From Actinostola sp. cb2023 (lineage: Eukaryota > Cnidaria > Anthozoa > Actiniaria > Actinostolidae): a stretch of DNA of 64,000 nt. Shown here piece after piece: positions 36,971-48,764 of the stretch (its first letter is position 1; each line of letters begins with the position of its first letter). Below the pieces are notes generated by a model, which did not search any database, was not told the origin of the DNA, and saw nothing but the letters and a program-made list of their open reading frames with translations. The DNA is taken from positions 651,001 to 715,000 of the forward strand of contig JAUJYZ010000280.1 in the NCBI GenBank assembly GCA_033675265.1, given 5' to 3'. The translations under genes and the position numbers were made by a program.

Positions 36971-37310
36971 GCAGGCCTGCAGCTCTTAGAAGATCTATGC
37001 CAATTGGGTCAATACTATTAGAGTAAAACAATAGAAACAAAACAATAGAACGAGTAGACAATAGTAGATAATGAATTCTATTGTTTAGAATATCTATGCC
37101 AATTGGGTCAATTCTATTAGAGTAAAACAATAGAAACAAAACAATAGAACGAGTAGACAATAGTAGATAATGAATTCTATTGTGCTTGTGTTGTGGTGGG
37201 CAGGCCTGCAGCTCTTAGAAAATCTATGCCAATTGGGTCAATACTATTAGAGTAAAACAATAGAAACAAAACAATAGAACGAGTAGACAATTGTAGATAT
37301 AGAAGGTATA
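36971..37310. repeat. Tandem repeat of about 110-115 bp, three units
   Basis: The words CTATGCCAATTGGGTCAAT and GAACGAGTAGACAAT recur at about 36,996, 37,092 and 37,226. Units 1 and 3 begin with GGGCAGGCCTGCAGCTCTTAG. The third unit diverges at its end. Confidence 0.85.
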
Positions 37311-37497
37311 CGCTTAGTTTATTTATCATCTCAGTGAACACCACGATTTATTCACTTCTACATCAACAAGTCGCCGGTCATCGAGTGCGAATCCCGTAAT
37401 CGGGGTCAGAGATTTGTTCTCTCTCCCTGCTCTTTCTATATACCCTCGGTACCAGTTTTCCGATAAGGGACAGGGACTTTTCAGAAATTAGCAGGGA

Positions 37498-37523
37498 GGG
37501 GGGGGGGGGGGGGGGGGGGGGGG
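37498..37523. repeat. 26-G homopolymer
   Basis: An uninterrupted run of 26 G, with further G-rich sequence to 37,680. It could form G-quadruplexes. Homopolymer length is also a common assembly error, so the exact count is uncertain. Confidence 0.85.
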
Positions 37524-37529
37524 TATAGA

Positions 37530-39005
37530 TTGGCGAGGGTCATAACTTTTTGAGCCCCTGAAAAGAGAGGGTCATGAAAAAATAGGCAGTGAAAAGGGGA
37601 GTATTTTGGTATTTTAGGCCAAACCCAAGGGGAGGGTCAGGAGATTTCATTCCCATCGCTAGGGGGGGAAGGGGGTCAGGAAGTCAACATTTTCAACGCT
37701 AAATTTAAATCCCACCCCCTCCCCCCAAGTCCCTAATCTTATTATTTTAGATTCGAACTGACGACTTTGATGGGATTTCAAAGTTCCAGTCTACATTTTC
37801 GGCCTCGGGTTTTATATTGTAATTACTTTAATTGTACTTTTTCAATTTATTATATACTGTTATTAATAATTAAATTTTCACGAGTTTAGTCAGTTGCAGC
37901 ACAACTTGAATTGACTGATATCAGAACAGATGAAATAAAGCGATACATGCAGTTACCATAGTGACACGACTAGCACACCACGTGATCACTCAAGAATGTT
38001 TGAATGGAAAAGAAACATGTTCATTTTGGAACATCTTTTTGCCATAGTATTTTTACCGGTATCAGTTTTTTGGAAACATTTTTTTAGTGAAGGTTACGTT
38101 TTTTTTGCTCGTTTCATGATTTTTTCTCAGTTAATTATTTCTCTGTTTTCACCCTCAATACAAACTGCGCGAACCGAACTCAGTCGTGTTTATCGAGTGA
38201 GTAGAGAATCGAAATATCGCCGATATCTCTAGACAATTCACCTTTCGTGCCGCTGAAGCAAATTGGTTTGAATGACTTGAATGTCAATATGAATTTTATT
38301 TCACAAATCAGTAAATAAAGTACAATTGTTTACCAATTCACCAAGTAGTTTCGGTCGATTGCCGGACGCGGTTGTCATATAGATAAATTTCTCAGATGTG
38401 AACTGCAGTTGGCTTCTCGATTAAAGCAAAGTATTTGAATTTCTCTCTGCAGTAGAAAATGAATGAAAATGAATGCAGGAGAAAGAAGGAAATGCAAGAC
38501 AGGAAATCTACTAAATTATAAAATAAATAAGATGAAACTGACCTGACTGAATGCTAGCGTAAGAGAAAAAAGAAAGAAAGGAAAAAGAAACTGGAGAGGC
38601 AAGATAACCTCGGAACACACTCAATCCCAATTCAAAATTAATCCAATTAGGAGAGGTTTTGAAAGCCGGTTCGATTACAGCGATTATGTCATTCATTTTG
38701 AACTGTCTGCTAAACCCAGCTCCCAGCTCTTGAGGTTCGTTTGGGAACAAGATTTTGACCATAGAACTGAATATCCCTTGATATATATATTATTTATTTA
38801 TCTTATTCAACTGATTAGTATGCGATAAACAGTGGCGATAACCCGGCACTTATCACCACTAGTGAGTGACGATCGGTGGGTTCCGGCAAGAATGCGGATT
38901 TCTGCAATTTTGGAGTAACGTCATAAGGTGAATTGGTTATTGAAAAGCCACTCGATAAAGGAGTTATCATCGCTCGTCAAAGCTTTTGCACAGCCCTCGT
39001 GGCCT
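37530..39005. other. Stretch without a recognised gene
   Basis: G-rich sequence to about 37,720 gives way to AT-rich DNA. The frames at 37,996-38,232 and 38,511-38,762 are Phe-rich or basic without family resemblance. Nothing else was identified. Confidence 0.4.
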
Positions 39006-39009
39006 TTAA

Positions 39010-39490
39010 AGGAGAACTGAAGCCTAAATTTATCTTTAAATAAAAACAAAGAGAATGTTGTGTACAATCATTTTCTAAATTAATTGCCAATTGTTTTTAT
39101 TTTTATGAAGAAGAAATTTGAGTTTTAATTGTAAAAAGACATGGATTACCGCTGAATTGAGCGCGGCTCACTTCAGTAATTATTCCCCATGTCTGACGTC
39201 ACCTATCCCAAGGGAAAGTGCAATCACAATGTAGAGTAATTATAAGTGCATTGTATTTTCTTGAACCCGTGAGAATGTTGTGAACGGATTTTAATATTCC
39301 CCATAAACGACGTCACTAACAAAAAGATTTGAGCCGACGGTAAAACGGCAAAATGGCGGATGATATTCCATATTGAACGTAAATTATGTTGATATCTAAG
39401 AAAGACTTACAAAAATTAATACTCAAGTAATAGTAATATAAGACATATCTAACTTTCTTGAAAAAATAAATTTTGTCTTCAGTTCCCCTT
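39010..39490. mobile_element. TTAA-type MITE, complete copy
   Basis: AGGAGAACTGAAGCC at the left and CTTCAGTTCCCCTT at the right are flanked by TTAA (39,006-39,009 and 39,491-39,494). The interior matches the copies at 13,571 and 23,491 in reverse orientation, including CATGTCTGACGTCACCTATC and GGCAAAATGGCGGATGATAT. It gives the full-length reference of about 481 bp for the family. Confidence 0.85.
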
Positions 39491-39616
39491 TTAAGCTTGA
39501 CTCAGCGATTATAAATCCTATATCGTGGTCGTTCAATAGCCTAAATTATTACATGTAAAGGTTTGAAATGTATTTTTTTTACCTTATTCATGAAGGTCTT
39601 GTATGATACATCTTCA

Positions 39617-39880
39617 ATAGCCCCTTTTCGCGTTCACAGATCCCGTTGTAAAACCGCTGTATTTATTGACATCAGACGCATTTGTACAGGGTTATAGTCT
39701 CGAGTCAGTGTAAATTATTCACAAATATCAACAAGAACACGAAAAAATGTTGACATAAAACAATAGAAACATTTTTGAATTGCACGGACTGGTTTCTAAA
39801 TCGAGGCTAACCCTGTACACATGCCTCTTTTGTTAAGGACAGCGGTCATCTCTAAACAACGCGAAACTGGAGTATTGTGT
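39617..39880. repeat. Dispersed repeat, copy 1 (second copy 42,958-43,217)
   Basis: CCCCTTTTCGCGTTCACAGA through CTCTAAACAACGCGAAACTG recurs inside the 5.6-kb inverted-arm unit. GTACAGGGTTAGCCTCGA and TCGAGGCTAACCCTGTA form internal inverted repeats about 120 bp apart, so this is probably a MITE. The copies differ by several indels. Confidence 0.8.
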
Positions 39881-40432
39881 GTTTCTAGACTTTCTAGGAT
39901 GTTCTTCCAGAGTCTTGTCACATATATATGTATATCATTAGTAGGTTTACTTGAATTTAATAATAACAAGACGCTCTACTAGCGTGAACTTGGGCTTCTT
40001 AATAAAGCTGTTTTGATAGATTTTAAATGTGAAACCTAATAGCTTGTATCATCATACAGAAGTAGTTTTAGCCTACATGTATTACTTGCAGAATTTAAGT
40101 CACTCGTTGCGTGACTCAGTAGAGCATGCATACGTAATTAGCTTCAACACTCACACTCCTACCTGACAGCTGCATGGCGAAGCACATTTCGATTACCTTG
40201 CAAGAAACGATTTCACAACCTCAATACTGAATTACGATCGAGTTCTTACTAAGCCACAGACATCCGTTAGAAATACACTTTCAGACAGAATTGCAAGGCC
40301 AAAAAGTATTCTCTAGGATATTTGCATGTCATTCTCGTACCCAGAGCTCCTCGGTCGGTCGTTCCTTCTCCCGTCGGTGGCTCTGGTAACAGCCATTTCT
40401 AGGCCGATGCTGATTGGTCCAAATGTCCGCGC

Positions 40433-40711
40433 ATGCGCGACTTTCATTTGAAACTGCTCAATCGTGATTGGTCAATCTATAACGATGCTCGGAGGTTTTT
40501 AGAAGAGAATCCTCTGCGCATAGGTATAACACACAAAGCTGACTCTTTTTCTAACGGGCTCAGATGGATTTTCAAAATGGCGGACGGTCTGAATGGTGGT
40601 CATTGCTACTATTTTCTGCTAAGAAACTGCAATGATTTTACTGGTCACAAAGAAAAACACACAAGTTTGGTTCTGTACTTGTTTTCGCTTCTCTTCTGTC
40701 GAGGCAAGTGA
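40433..40711 (+). CDS. 92-codon frame in the left inverted arm, function unknown
   Basis: This frame is identical residue for residue to the one in the right arm. The first ATG lies inside CGCGCATGCGCG, an NRF-1-like palindrome. A better animal start context is the internal CAAAATGGCGGAC at 40,574-40,586, giving MADGLNGGHCYYF. Near the end the sequence CGAG-GCAAGT resembles a GC-AG splice donor, so the piece might be a first exon rather than a whole gene. I recognise no domain. Identity between arms may reflect their youth rather than selection on a protein. Confidence 0.3.
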   Translation: MRDFHLKLLNRDWSIYNDARRFLEENPLRIGITHKADSFSNGLRWIFKMADGLNGGHCYYFLLRNCNDFTGHKEKHTSLVLYLFSLLFCRGK

Positions 40712-41000
40712 TTAATTTACGCTATAAATTACCTCCTTCAACAACGGACTACGATACCGTTGAGACAGAACAAAATCAGTTGGCTTCGTTTCGGGTTCCT
40801 TTGCAAAAAAATAAGCATCCATATAAAATGTCGTGTTTTTGTGAATGTTAAAAGAGTACAGAACAAGATTGGTGGGGTGTATTTTCTTCCCTTCTCAGTA
40901 AATGTGCAGATAAAAGTACAATCTTGTAAAGACTAATAAATTACTTGCCATATCATGTTGTTGTATTTGAGTAATACCCTGTGTATCATTTGCCCTATTT

Positions 41001-41678
41001 CTCAGTTATATTAAGGCATGGTTCTAAGGCGATCACGCCCATAAAACTATAAGGGGGTTGTAATTTGCTTTCGTTTTATTGCAGAAGCTTGGGTTCAGGA
41101 TTAAATGTATAGATGAGCAGATTGTACATGTTTGTGAAGTTAGTTACCATGGCAACAATACATTTGACCTTTTAACCCGGGTTTAAGAAAATAAGATTCA
41201 AGGCTTTGGTAGAAGCGCACAACGTTAGTATATCAGAGTAGAAGATAGTGAAAATAATACAGTTTACCATGCTGTTCATCAGGCTAATTGGATATTTTGG
41301 AAATTTATAATTGCTGAGTCATAAATCGAGAGTATCAAATTTCATTTTCACTTTTTTCACCCTTCCCATTACTTTTTCCAACTTATCCAATTAGACCAAT
41401 AAACTAGGTAGTAAGTCTATTTAATTTTCAATTAAATCCTTGTCATGCAAAATTTCTTTACCTGTATGCACGAGACTTTCATTTTATAAAATATAATTAG
41501 AGTTCAAAGGTCACATTGCATGTTTCCATGGAAACTGATATGTTTATTTGTTGAGATTGTCACATTGTTGTATCACTTAAAGTTTCATGAAAGAATCTCG
41601 CAACGAAAAGGAAATAGACCACCCCCTCTTAATTTGCAGCATACATCCTAGAACCATGCATGCCTTAATACCCCTGAG
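41001..41678. mobile_element. 678-bp TIR element inserted in the left arm
   Basis: Ends CTCAGTTATATTAAGGCATG and CATGCCTTAATACCCCTGAG are inverted repeats sharing TATTAAGGCATG and GGTTCTA. The right arm preserves the uninterrupted site (GCCCTATTTTTCCCC, near 45,255). The insertion therefore happened after the arms formed. No transposase is encoded. Confidence 0.85.
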
Positions 41679-42957
41679 TTTTCCCCAAGGCAGACTCAGT
41701 GAAGTCTATTGATGAGAAATATTTCAGCATATTTCGTGTATCAGTAGTATTCTACATATATAATACATATATTTTAACATATTTTATATTTTAGCTTTCT
41801 TTCTTTCTTTCCTAATATATTAAGTTAGCCTGTTTTGAAGATGTAGAAATGCTTCATTAAACCGTTATTATTATTTTATTATTATTAAAAGGCTGTATGC
41901 ATTCTTATTTTTGAGAGGGGAAGTACACTATGCTGTTGTTATCCCCTTGATTATATTTTATAAATAGAGGTTTAGTCGGCTAAGCATTGAATACGACTAT
42001 AATACTGTGTAGTAAAAATTCACAGCCATATTAGATGCTTAGCCGGTTAATAAATTGTTTATTATATATTTTGTCAAAGAAACGCACGCTAGCCAAAACT
42101 GTAGAATTTTTCAGTGACGTTGATTGGTTAATTTTCATCACACGATTGTGCATGATTGATTGGAAAGCCAGTTTGAAGTAACCACACAAAATACGGTCCC
42201 ATATTTCGTGTGCTCTCATGCATATTTCGTGCATTCTTTGACACAAAATACAATAAAGTAAAATATTTAACTTCACCTAGTGGGTACTGATCAGCATTAC
42301 ATGCAAAAATATAAAAGGACCTGTGAAGCACATTTTGGTCTAGGCCAGCCTGTGTTCTCTAAGGTTACTACAAATAAGAAGTCAACCTGGCCTCGGGACA
42401 ATTCAATGACACTTTTACAACTGTAATTTACAAGTGTAGCCATTGTTCTTGTAAAAGTTTTATTGAAAAGTGTCTGATTGGGAGGGTGGGGTAAATTTCA
42501 GCCTGCAGTTTCTAAATATACTTGCTTTTGCATAGCACGCTCAATTCTGGGTGTCCTCTTGTTTTATTCAAGAGTGTCATAAACATCTACATGTAATAAA
42601 AATAAATACTTCAATTTCCTTAATTTGCATACTCTTTCTGCAATCCTGCACCTTTGTATCACTGTCTACCCTACTACATGTAGCAGAGTTTTTTTCTACT
42701 CACCAGGAAAGAGGCACAGGGTAGCCACTGTCATGCACATTATTGAAAAATCTCCAAATAAGTCTTAGGCATAATGACCCTCTCTTTCCCTCTTTCCTTT
42801 CCCTCTGATTAAAGTGAAATACAAATGTTTATCTTAGCTACAATATCTAACCATGCAACTAGGAAAGGCTTTCTCAGTGAAATTTCTTTGAAAATACGGG
42901 CTCTGGTTGCATGGTTAAATAATAGTAATTACATTGTCAAAATGGATTTCTTGCAAT

Positions 42958-43217
42958 AGTCCCTTTTCGCGTTCACAGATCCCCCAGAAACCGCTGTACT
43001 TATTGATATCAGACGCATTTGTACAGGGTTAGCCTCGAGTCAGTGAAAATTATTAAATACAATGTATCAACAAGAACACGAAAAAATGTTTACATGAAAC
43101 AATAGAAACATTTTTGAATTGCACGGACTGTTCTCTGAATCGAGGCTAACCCTGTAGTAAATGCGTCTTTTGTCAAGGACAGCGGTCATCTCTAAACAAC
43201 GTGAAACTGGAGTATTT
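42958..43217. repeat. Dispersed repeat, copy 2
   Basis: Same orientation as 39,617-39,880. It has its own indels, such as loss of TTGTAAA after GATCCC. It lies in the interior of the inverted-arm unit. Confidence 0.8.
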
Positions 43218-43654
43218 GAAACTACAACAATAATATTATTATTGTCAAAAGTTGGAATCTACAATGTAGAATAAATCTGAATAAATTATGAAATCTACAA
43301 CAGTCTATTTGTAGATTTCATAATTTATACAGATTTATTATTTATTATTTTTACTGCACTTGCAGTCACATAATGGTTGGTGAAATATTTTGAGACAATT
43401 ATATCACATCCATCATTCCCTAATCTGCCAAAGAGCATGTTAGACACACTAAACATTGACATGTGAGAATGGAACAGTGGATGAAAAGATGCAAGACAAA
43501 CTGACAAATAACCTAATGTTCCTTGGGATGCTACCTCTGACGATCAATCTAAGCCTGGATAATTATACATGTACCGTGTTAAGTTGGTCTTCTCTGAGGA
43601 TAGTTATGATAATTAAAAAGTTGAATTAAATAACACAGAAAACAATGTCAAATA

Positions 43655-43728
43655 TTACACATCTTCTCTGATAGAGTCTATGTGTACCGGAAGTATGTTT
43701 CCATTGGCATCCACCACTTCTGGTGTTT
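43655..43728 (-). CDS. Candidate terminal exon inside the inverted-arm unit
   Basis: On the minus strand CTATTTTTAG precedes an open segment reading TPEVVDANGNILPVHIDSI and a few more residues, ending in TAA at 43,655-43,657. The composition is that of a real protein C-terminus and not of a random frame, and the acceptor is good. Upstream exons were not located between 43,740 and 45,200. Family unknown. It may be what is left of the unit's own gene or of a host gene. Confidence 0.35.
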
Positions 43729-43835
43729 CTAAAAATAGATTTAGTGAAATTAAGATATCCCAAGGGCAATACAGCGAGACTCCCTTGGCTCTGTCCCTTA
43801 TGCCCTCTTGGAGTATTGAATTAAATTGATGAACA

Positions 43836-43946
43836 GGGCCCAGGGTTAAAATAGCTAACCTAGGGTAAAATATTAAGAATTAACACTAGGTTAGCGAATT
43901 TATCCCCGGGTTAGCGTTAACACGCTTTCGAACAACCGGGCCCAGA
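43836..43946. mobile_element. Small inverted-repeat MITE, GGGCCC...CCGGGCCC
   Basis: GGGCCCAGGGTTAAAATAGCTAACC and GGTTAGCGTTAACACGC...CCGGGCCC form an imperfect foldback of about 110 bp with AACCTAGGG/CCCGGGTT inner pairs. The word TTCGAACAACCGGGCCC is familiar from anthozoan repeats. Confidence 0.55.
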
Positions 43947-44929
43947 TGTCAAGCTACAGGATATCAATAATTATATATAAAGTATATATAATGTACAAGA
44001 AATACTATTTAAAAATAGTATTACATACATGTACATTTTATGTACTTATTATAGTAGCTGAGTTTAATTATTGAAATCTGTAGGATTTTTTCTGTAAATG
44101 GCTGCAAGAAAAGCAAGAGTGTTACAAGAAATCCAGTGATTATTACTCAACATTCAACAGAATCCTGAGCCATTTCATAAATTAATGAAAGTATTAGCTT
44201 GGTATTACCTTACAAGTACATTGTAAGTTTTGGCATTAAAAAAATATATAAATCATTTTTTTTTAGAGTTTTTATTTGGTTCTGCACATATATTACAGGA
44301 AATGAAAACAAACTAAGCTAAATGAATGTCACTGTTTTACTATATTAGCAAATATGAAAAGAAAGTGCATAAATTCTATATGTAATTAACTGTAGGGTGT
44401 GTACCAGTGGTGGTTAAAGTAGTAACAACATTTACAATTACTGTAAAAGTATCTATTTACAACCTCCCAGATCTGTGAAGCATGGCTGCATGGTGCAAAA
44501 AATATAAATTTATGTTTCGATCAACATCTGTCAGAGAGTTCAGAACATCAAATCTCCACTACTGGGTCAATTAAGACTGATTACACTAGGGGTATATCCT
44601 TAGTTATAGCCTGCGTAGGCAGGCTCTAGGAAAAAGGGTGGTTCAATTAAGCTACCTTAGTTCCAAAATGTCAGATCTTATTTGTTCCTAAGGTATATAA
44701 GCAACCATGAGTGTCTTGAGTCAGAATTATCATCTGATATTATGATGCAAAAATCATCACATGAGCAACATAGCACAATTATCACACAATTTATGTGGTG
44801 GTGGCAGCACATAATTTTTACGCCTAAAAGGTACCAACTCTAAAGTGACAAAAGCTACAACTGTCATTCTGGCTGTCATTATCTTATCTCGGGTCATTGA
44901 TCTTGGGTATCTTATTTACTGACAAACAC

Positions 44930-45095
44930 CCTAAATGGTACCGGCTTAGTCTCTTGTGGTCCTTTTAGATTTGTGTTACCCTAAGAGGGTGGTTCACCTT
45001 TTATATGGATCCTTTTGTTCCATACGACCCCACAAGCTTTAGCTAAAATAAGTAATATCGTGTTTAAATAAAAGTTATTGTATTGTATTGTAATT
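44930..45095 (+). mobile_element. Retroelement 3' end with (TATTG)n tail
   Basis: TTTAAATAAAAGTTATTG is followed by TATTG units. As at other sites in this window, an AATAAA-like signal sits directly before a short-unit tail. It shows that the interior of the 5.6-kb unit has itself received insertions. Confidence 0.5.
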
Positions 45096-45538
45096 TCTGA
45101 AGACAAAGGGACTGCTGAAATTAAAATGCTTTAAAATAACTACTCTTCTACATGAGATAGTGTACTACATGTTCTCTCTCAAAAAGAAGAATGTAAACAG
45201 CCTAATAATATTTCTCATCAATAGACTTCACTGAGTCTGCCTTGGGGAAAAATAGGGCAAATGATACACAGGGTATTACTCAAATACAACAACATGATAT
45301 GGCAAGTAATTTATTAGTCTTTACAAGATTGTACTTTTATCTGCACATTTACTGAGAAGGGAAGAAAATACACCCCACCAATCTTGTTCTGTACTCTTTT
45401 GACATTCACAAAAACACGACATTTTATATGGATGCTTATTTTTTTGCAAAGGAACCCGAAACGAAGCCAACTGATTTTGTTCTGTCTCAACGGTATCGTA
45501 GTCCGTTGTTGAAGGAGGTAATTTATAGCGTAAATTAA

Positions 45539-45817
45539 TCACTTGCCTCGACAGAAGAGAAGCGAAAACAAGTACAGAACCAAACTTGTGTGTTTTTCTT
45601 TGTGACCAGTAAAATCATTGCAGTTTCTTAGCAGAAAATAGTAGCAATGACCACCATTCAGACCGTCCGCCATTTTGAAAATCCATCTGAGCCCGTTAGA
45701 AAAAGAGTCAGCTTTGTGTGTTATACCTATGCGCAGAGGATTCTCTTCTAAAAACCTCCGAGCATCGTTATAGATTGACCAATCACGATTGAGCAGTTTC
45801 AAATGAAAGTCGCGCAT
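45539..45817 (-). CDS. 92-codon frame in the right inverted arm (mirror copy)
   Basis: Identical translation to 40,433-40,711 on the opposite strand. The two frames diverge from each other's arms in a head-to-head sense, each pointing inward. Same caveats: NRF-1-like palindrome at the first ATG, CAAAATGGCGGAC at an internal ATG, and a GCAAGT donor-like end. Confidence 0.3.
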   Translation of the reverse strand: MRDFHLKLLNRDWSIYNDARRFLEENPLRIGITHKADSFSNGLRWIFKMADGLNGGHCYYFLLRNCNDFTGHKEKHTSLVLYLFSLLFCRGK

Positions 45818-46058
45818 GCGCGGACATTTGGACCAATCAGCATCGGCCTAGAAATGGCTGTTACCAGAGCCACCGACGGGAGAAGGAACGACCGACCGAG
45901 GAGCTCTGGGTACGAGAATGTTTTCGACTCGACTGGCTCGAGCAGGGGAGCACGGCAAAATCCTTTTTGAATGCTGCTGGTGATTTGATTTATCGTTACG
46001 TACGTCTGCCATCTTGAATTTCGTTGATAAGCTGCTGACCACAACTTCTGTATACTCA

Positions 46059-46089
<31 letters not shown>

Positions 46090-46153
46090 GCGCATGCGCT
46101 ATGGTGACCACTTGCACATTTGGCGTATACCAAGAATAACCGTCTGTAATCTT

Positions 46154-46182
46154 AGACTTGGGCGTTCCACAGGAAGCCCAAG
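46154..46182. other. Hairpin, ACTTGGGC...GCCCAAGT family
   Basis: GACTTGGGCGTTCCACAGGA then AGCCCAAGT folds with TTCC/GGAA inside. Its complement reads GGGCTTCCTGTGGAACGCCC, close to the hairpin at 13,678. Confidence 0.7.
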
Positions 46183-46199
46183 TAATAATAATCATAAAA

Positions 46200-47760
46200 A
46201 AATACATCATAATTTATTTTATTGTTCTCCGTTTAGCCTTCCGGTAGTAAATTCGAATCAAAAACGGAGCTGAGATTTTCTAAAACGCTTTCTAAAGTGG
46301 AAGAGGAAAACGCGCCGATTGGAACTGATACTCGTGTGTTTTCGTTCCGGGTTTTAAGGAAAAAAACAAATGCATCGCAAGACACGACATTTTTTTCAAA
46401 CAAAACGGGAATAAATTTTGAGGAAGAGCATGCCTGGAACGAGACAAGAATCTCCAATGGCAGTTATGTTGATTACCGCATTATTCCGTGAATTTATTAA
46501 TAATGAACGTGATGAATTCCCTTTTAAAATTGCTTAGAAAACTGGTTTAAAATCCGTCATACTTTTGTACACTGTTCTTGTCATGGGACTATATCACTAT
46601 TCAAAGCTCCCTTGGGGTACCGACTCGCAAATTCCATGAGTATCATCCGGTATGTGGTCATTACAGTCATTACAGTCGAATGGTTAAATAATAATAAAGA
46701 CGTCACTCTTTTTTCATTGGCTAACAACCTGACGAGGTTAACGGCTGCATGTGGCCTGTTTAACTAAAACATTGTGAGACAGTTGTTCAACAGTTACTAC
46801 TGAAATCTGAAGTACGTCCCGGCGTTATCAGGGTAAGTTTGCCAAAGCCTCTGCATGCCCTAAAGTCTATAGTTTTTAGGCAAGGAATATAAAAATTGAC
46901 AGATAAAACAACAGTGTCATAGAATAAGTTTGTTGTAGCAGACTGAAGTTTTCATTGAATATTATTTATTATGATATCGATATCGTACGTTGATCGTCGT
47001 AAATCGTCGTTTTCTGACATAAAAAGCTCACTATCATAGCTACAAGTGTGAAAATCATAAACAAAAGCCAGCACAGCTCGCCTGTTGGCATGCGAATGAA
47101 ATAACACCTTTCAGTGGATGTCATTCGAATCAGCCACTGGACTGTAGGACATGTTTTTCGAGATTTGAGTGCTAAAAATAACGCTTTTCTTAGAGAAAAC
47201 GTTTCAGATGTCTGACAGAAGAAATACCAGAGTGATATGGTTCTGCTTAGGGATACATTTCCAGACAAACCTTGATTAAAATGTTTTTGGTGTCTCGAAA
47301 GAATGTGAGCTGAATGCGCGCGACGACATCTGTTTTGACCTTGTGTTTTCAGTGCCAATACTCCGAGTACAAGTATGTTGACCTATGCTTCAATTCCCAG
47401 CAGTGTTTATAACTATATATGCTGCAGTTGTGAACATACGTGCAGTATATAATACATAGTAATTATTTGAATACATTTTAAGCGATTGCAATCTTTTAAT
47501 CGCGAAAAAATAATCTTTATTTGAAAAAAATTGAAATTAATGAAGAATATTTTTGGTCTGAGACAGTCAGACTTTTTGCGCCGTTGGATAGTCAACTTAT
47601 AAATGTCGTTCTGTGCCATCACCTAGGATCTTTTAATGCATGTATTTCTGCGGCTTGTGATTACATCGAAGTGAGTTTACTCCAAGCTGTTGTACTCAAA
47701 GTGTTTTTTGGTTCACCAACATGCAAATGTTCAAAAACTGATATATCACATTTAACTTCG
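46200..47760. other. Stretch without a recognised gene
   Basis: Several frames of 60-130 codons occur (for example minus 46,969-47,358), but none shows a domain or conserved neighbour. No structured repeat was found apart from short ones. Confidence 0.4.
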
Positions 47761-48239
47761 TAATTCCATCTTACTTACTACTTTAATATAAGAAAAAAAA
47801 GCTCTTTTTAAACTTCTAAGCAAATAACAAAAGACATCGAAAAGAAACTTTATGAATACGAAGTTATTCTCAAACTCATTAGCAATTCATGAGGAAAAAC
47901 TGACAAAGAAAACTAGTTTGCTTTGAATTTCTCCATGATTTACCATAAAACTGACACGAGAAGCTACAATCGGCGCCAATTTACTTTGAAACACTAACGT
48001 AATTCCATCTTACTTACTACTTTAATATAAGAAAAAAAAAGCTCTTTTTAAACTTCTAAGCAAATAACAAAAGACATCGAAAAGAAACTTTATGAATACG
48101 AAGTTATTCTCAAACTCATTAGCAATTCATGAGGAAAAACTGACAAAGAAAACTAGTTTGCTTTGAATTTCTCCATGATTTACCATAAAACTGATACGAG
48201 AAGCTACAATCGGCGCCAATTTACTTAGAAACACTAACG
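47761..48239. repeat. 239-bp tandem duplication, near-perfect
   Basis: 47,761-47,999 and 48,000-48,239 are the same sequence with about three differences (one extra A in the A-run, C/T in CTGAYACGAG, T/A in ACTTWGAAAC). It is a recent local duplication in non-coding DNA. Confidence 0.95.
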
Positions 48240-48559
48240 ATTTGAAAATCATTGATAATGGTATTTTGTGGCGCACGTATAAGGTCTTTTTACCCCCCTC
48301 CCCCTCCCCCTACGTCAATGTTGATTAGTGGTGCGAGTCGAACACGGTCATCATTGCTACCCTCAACATTGATGAGGAGCGAGGGGGTTTGTACCATGAC
48401 ATGGCAGTTTTAACTGAGTGCCATGTTTGGTAGAATCACTCAGAATTTAGATAGTTGTTTCATTGAAAATTAACTTTATTGACATTATTTAAACCTGAAA
48501 TCATTAAAAACATTTTTTTGTAAAAAGCATTGAGTTTTTTGAAATGCGTTTTTTAAGAA

Positions 48560-48565
48560 ATAAAC

Positions 48566-48625
<60 letters not shown>

Positions 48626-48639
48626 CATTGTTATTGTTA

Positions 48640-48718
<79 letters not shown>
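48560..48718. repeat. (ATT)n after AAATAAAC
   Basis: GAAATAAACTATTATT opens a tract of about 150 bp with a few ATC/GTT interruptions at 48,625-48,645. It is the left boundary of the TTA-rich region. Confidence 0.95.
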
Positions 48719-48720
<2 letters not shown>

Positions 48721-48764
48721 TGTTTATATTCTAATATTATTAGTTATGTTACTATATATTACTA

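Larger units (their letters stand above)
40331..45919. mobile_element. 5.6-kb unit with about 712-bp near-identical inverted arms
   Basis: The left arm 40,331-41,723 (minus the 678-bp insertion at 41,001-41,678) is the reverse complement of 45,208-45,919. Outer ends read ATTCTCGTACCCAGAGCTCC and its complement. I saw only about one base difference outside the insertion. The 3.5-kb interior has other repeats and one exon-like piece. It could be a long-TIR DNA transposon or an inverted duplication kept alike by gene conversion. No target duplication is evident: the flanks are GCATGTC and GTTTTCG. Confidence 0.85.

Noticed and set aside
37360..37440. tRNA-like GTGCGAATCCCG box
   Set aside because: Only a B-box-like word. 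No A box at proper distance and no stems.
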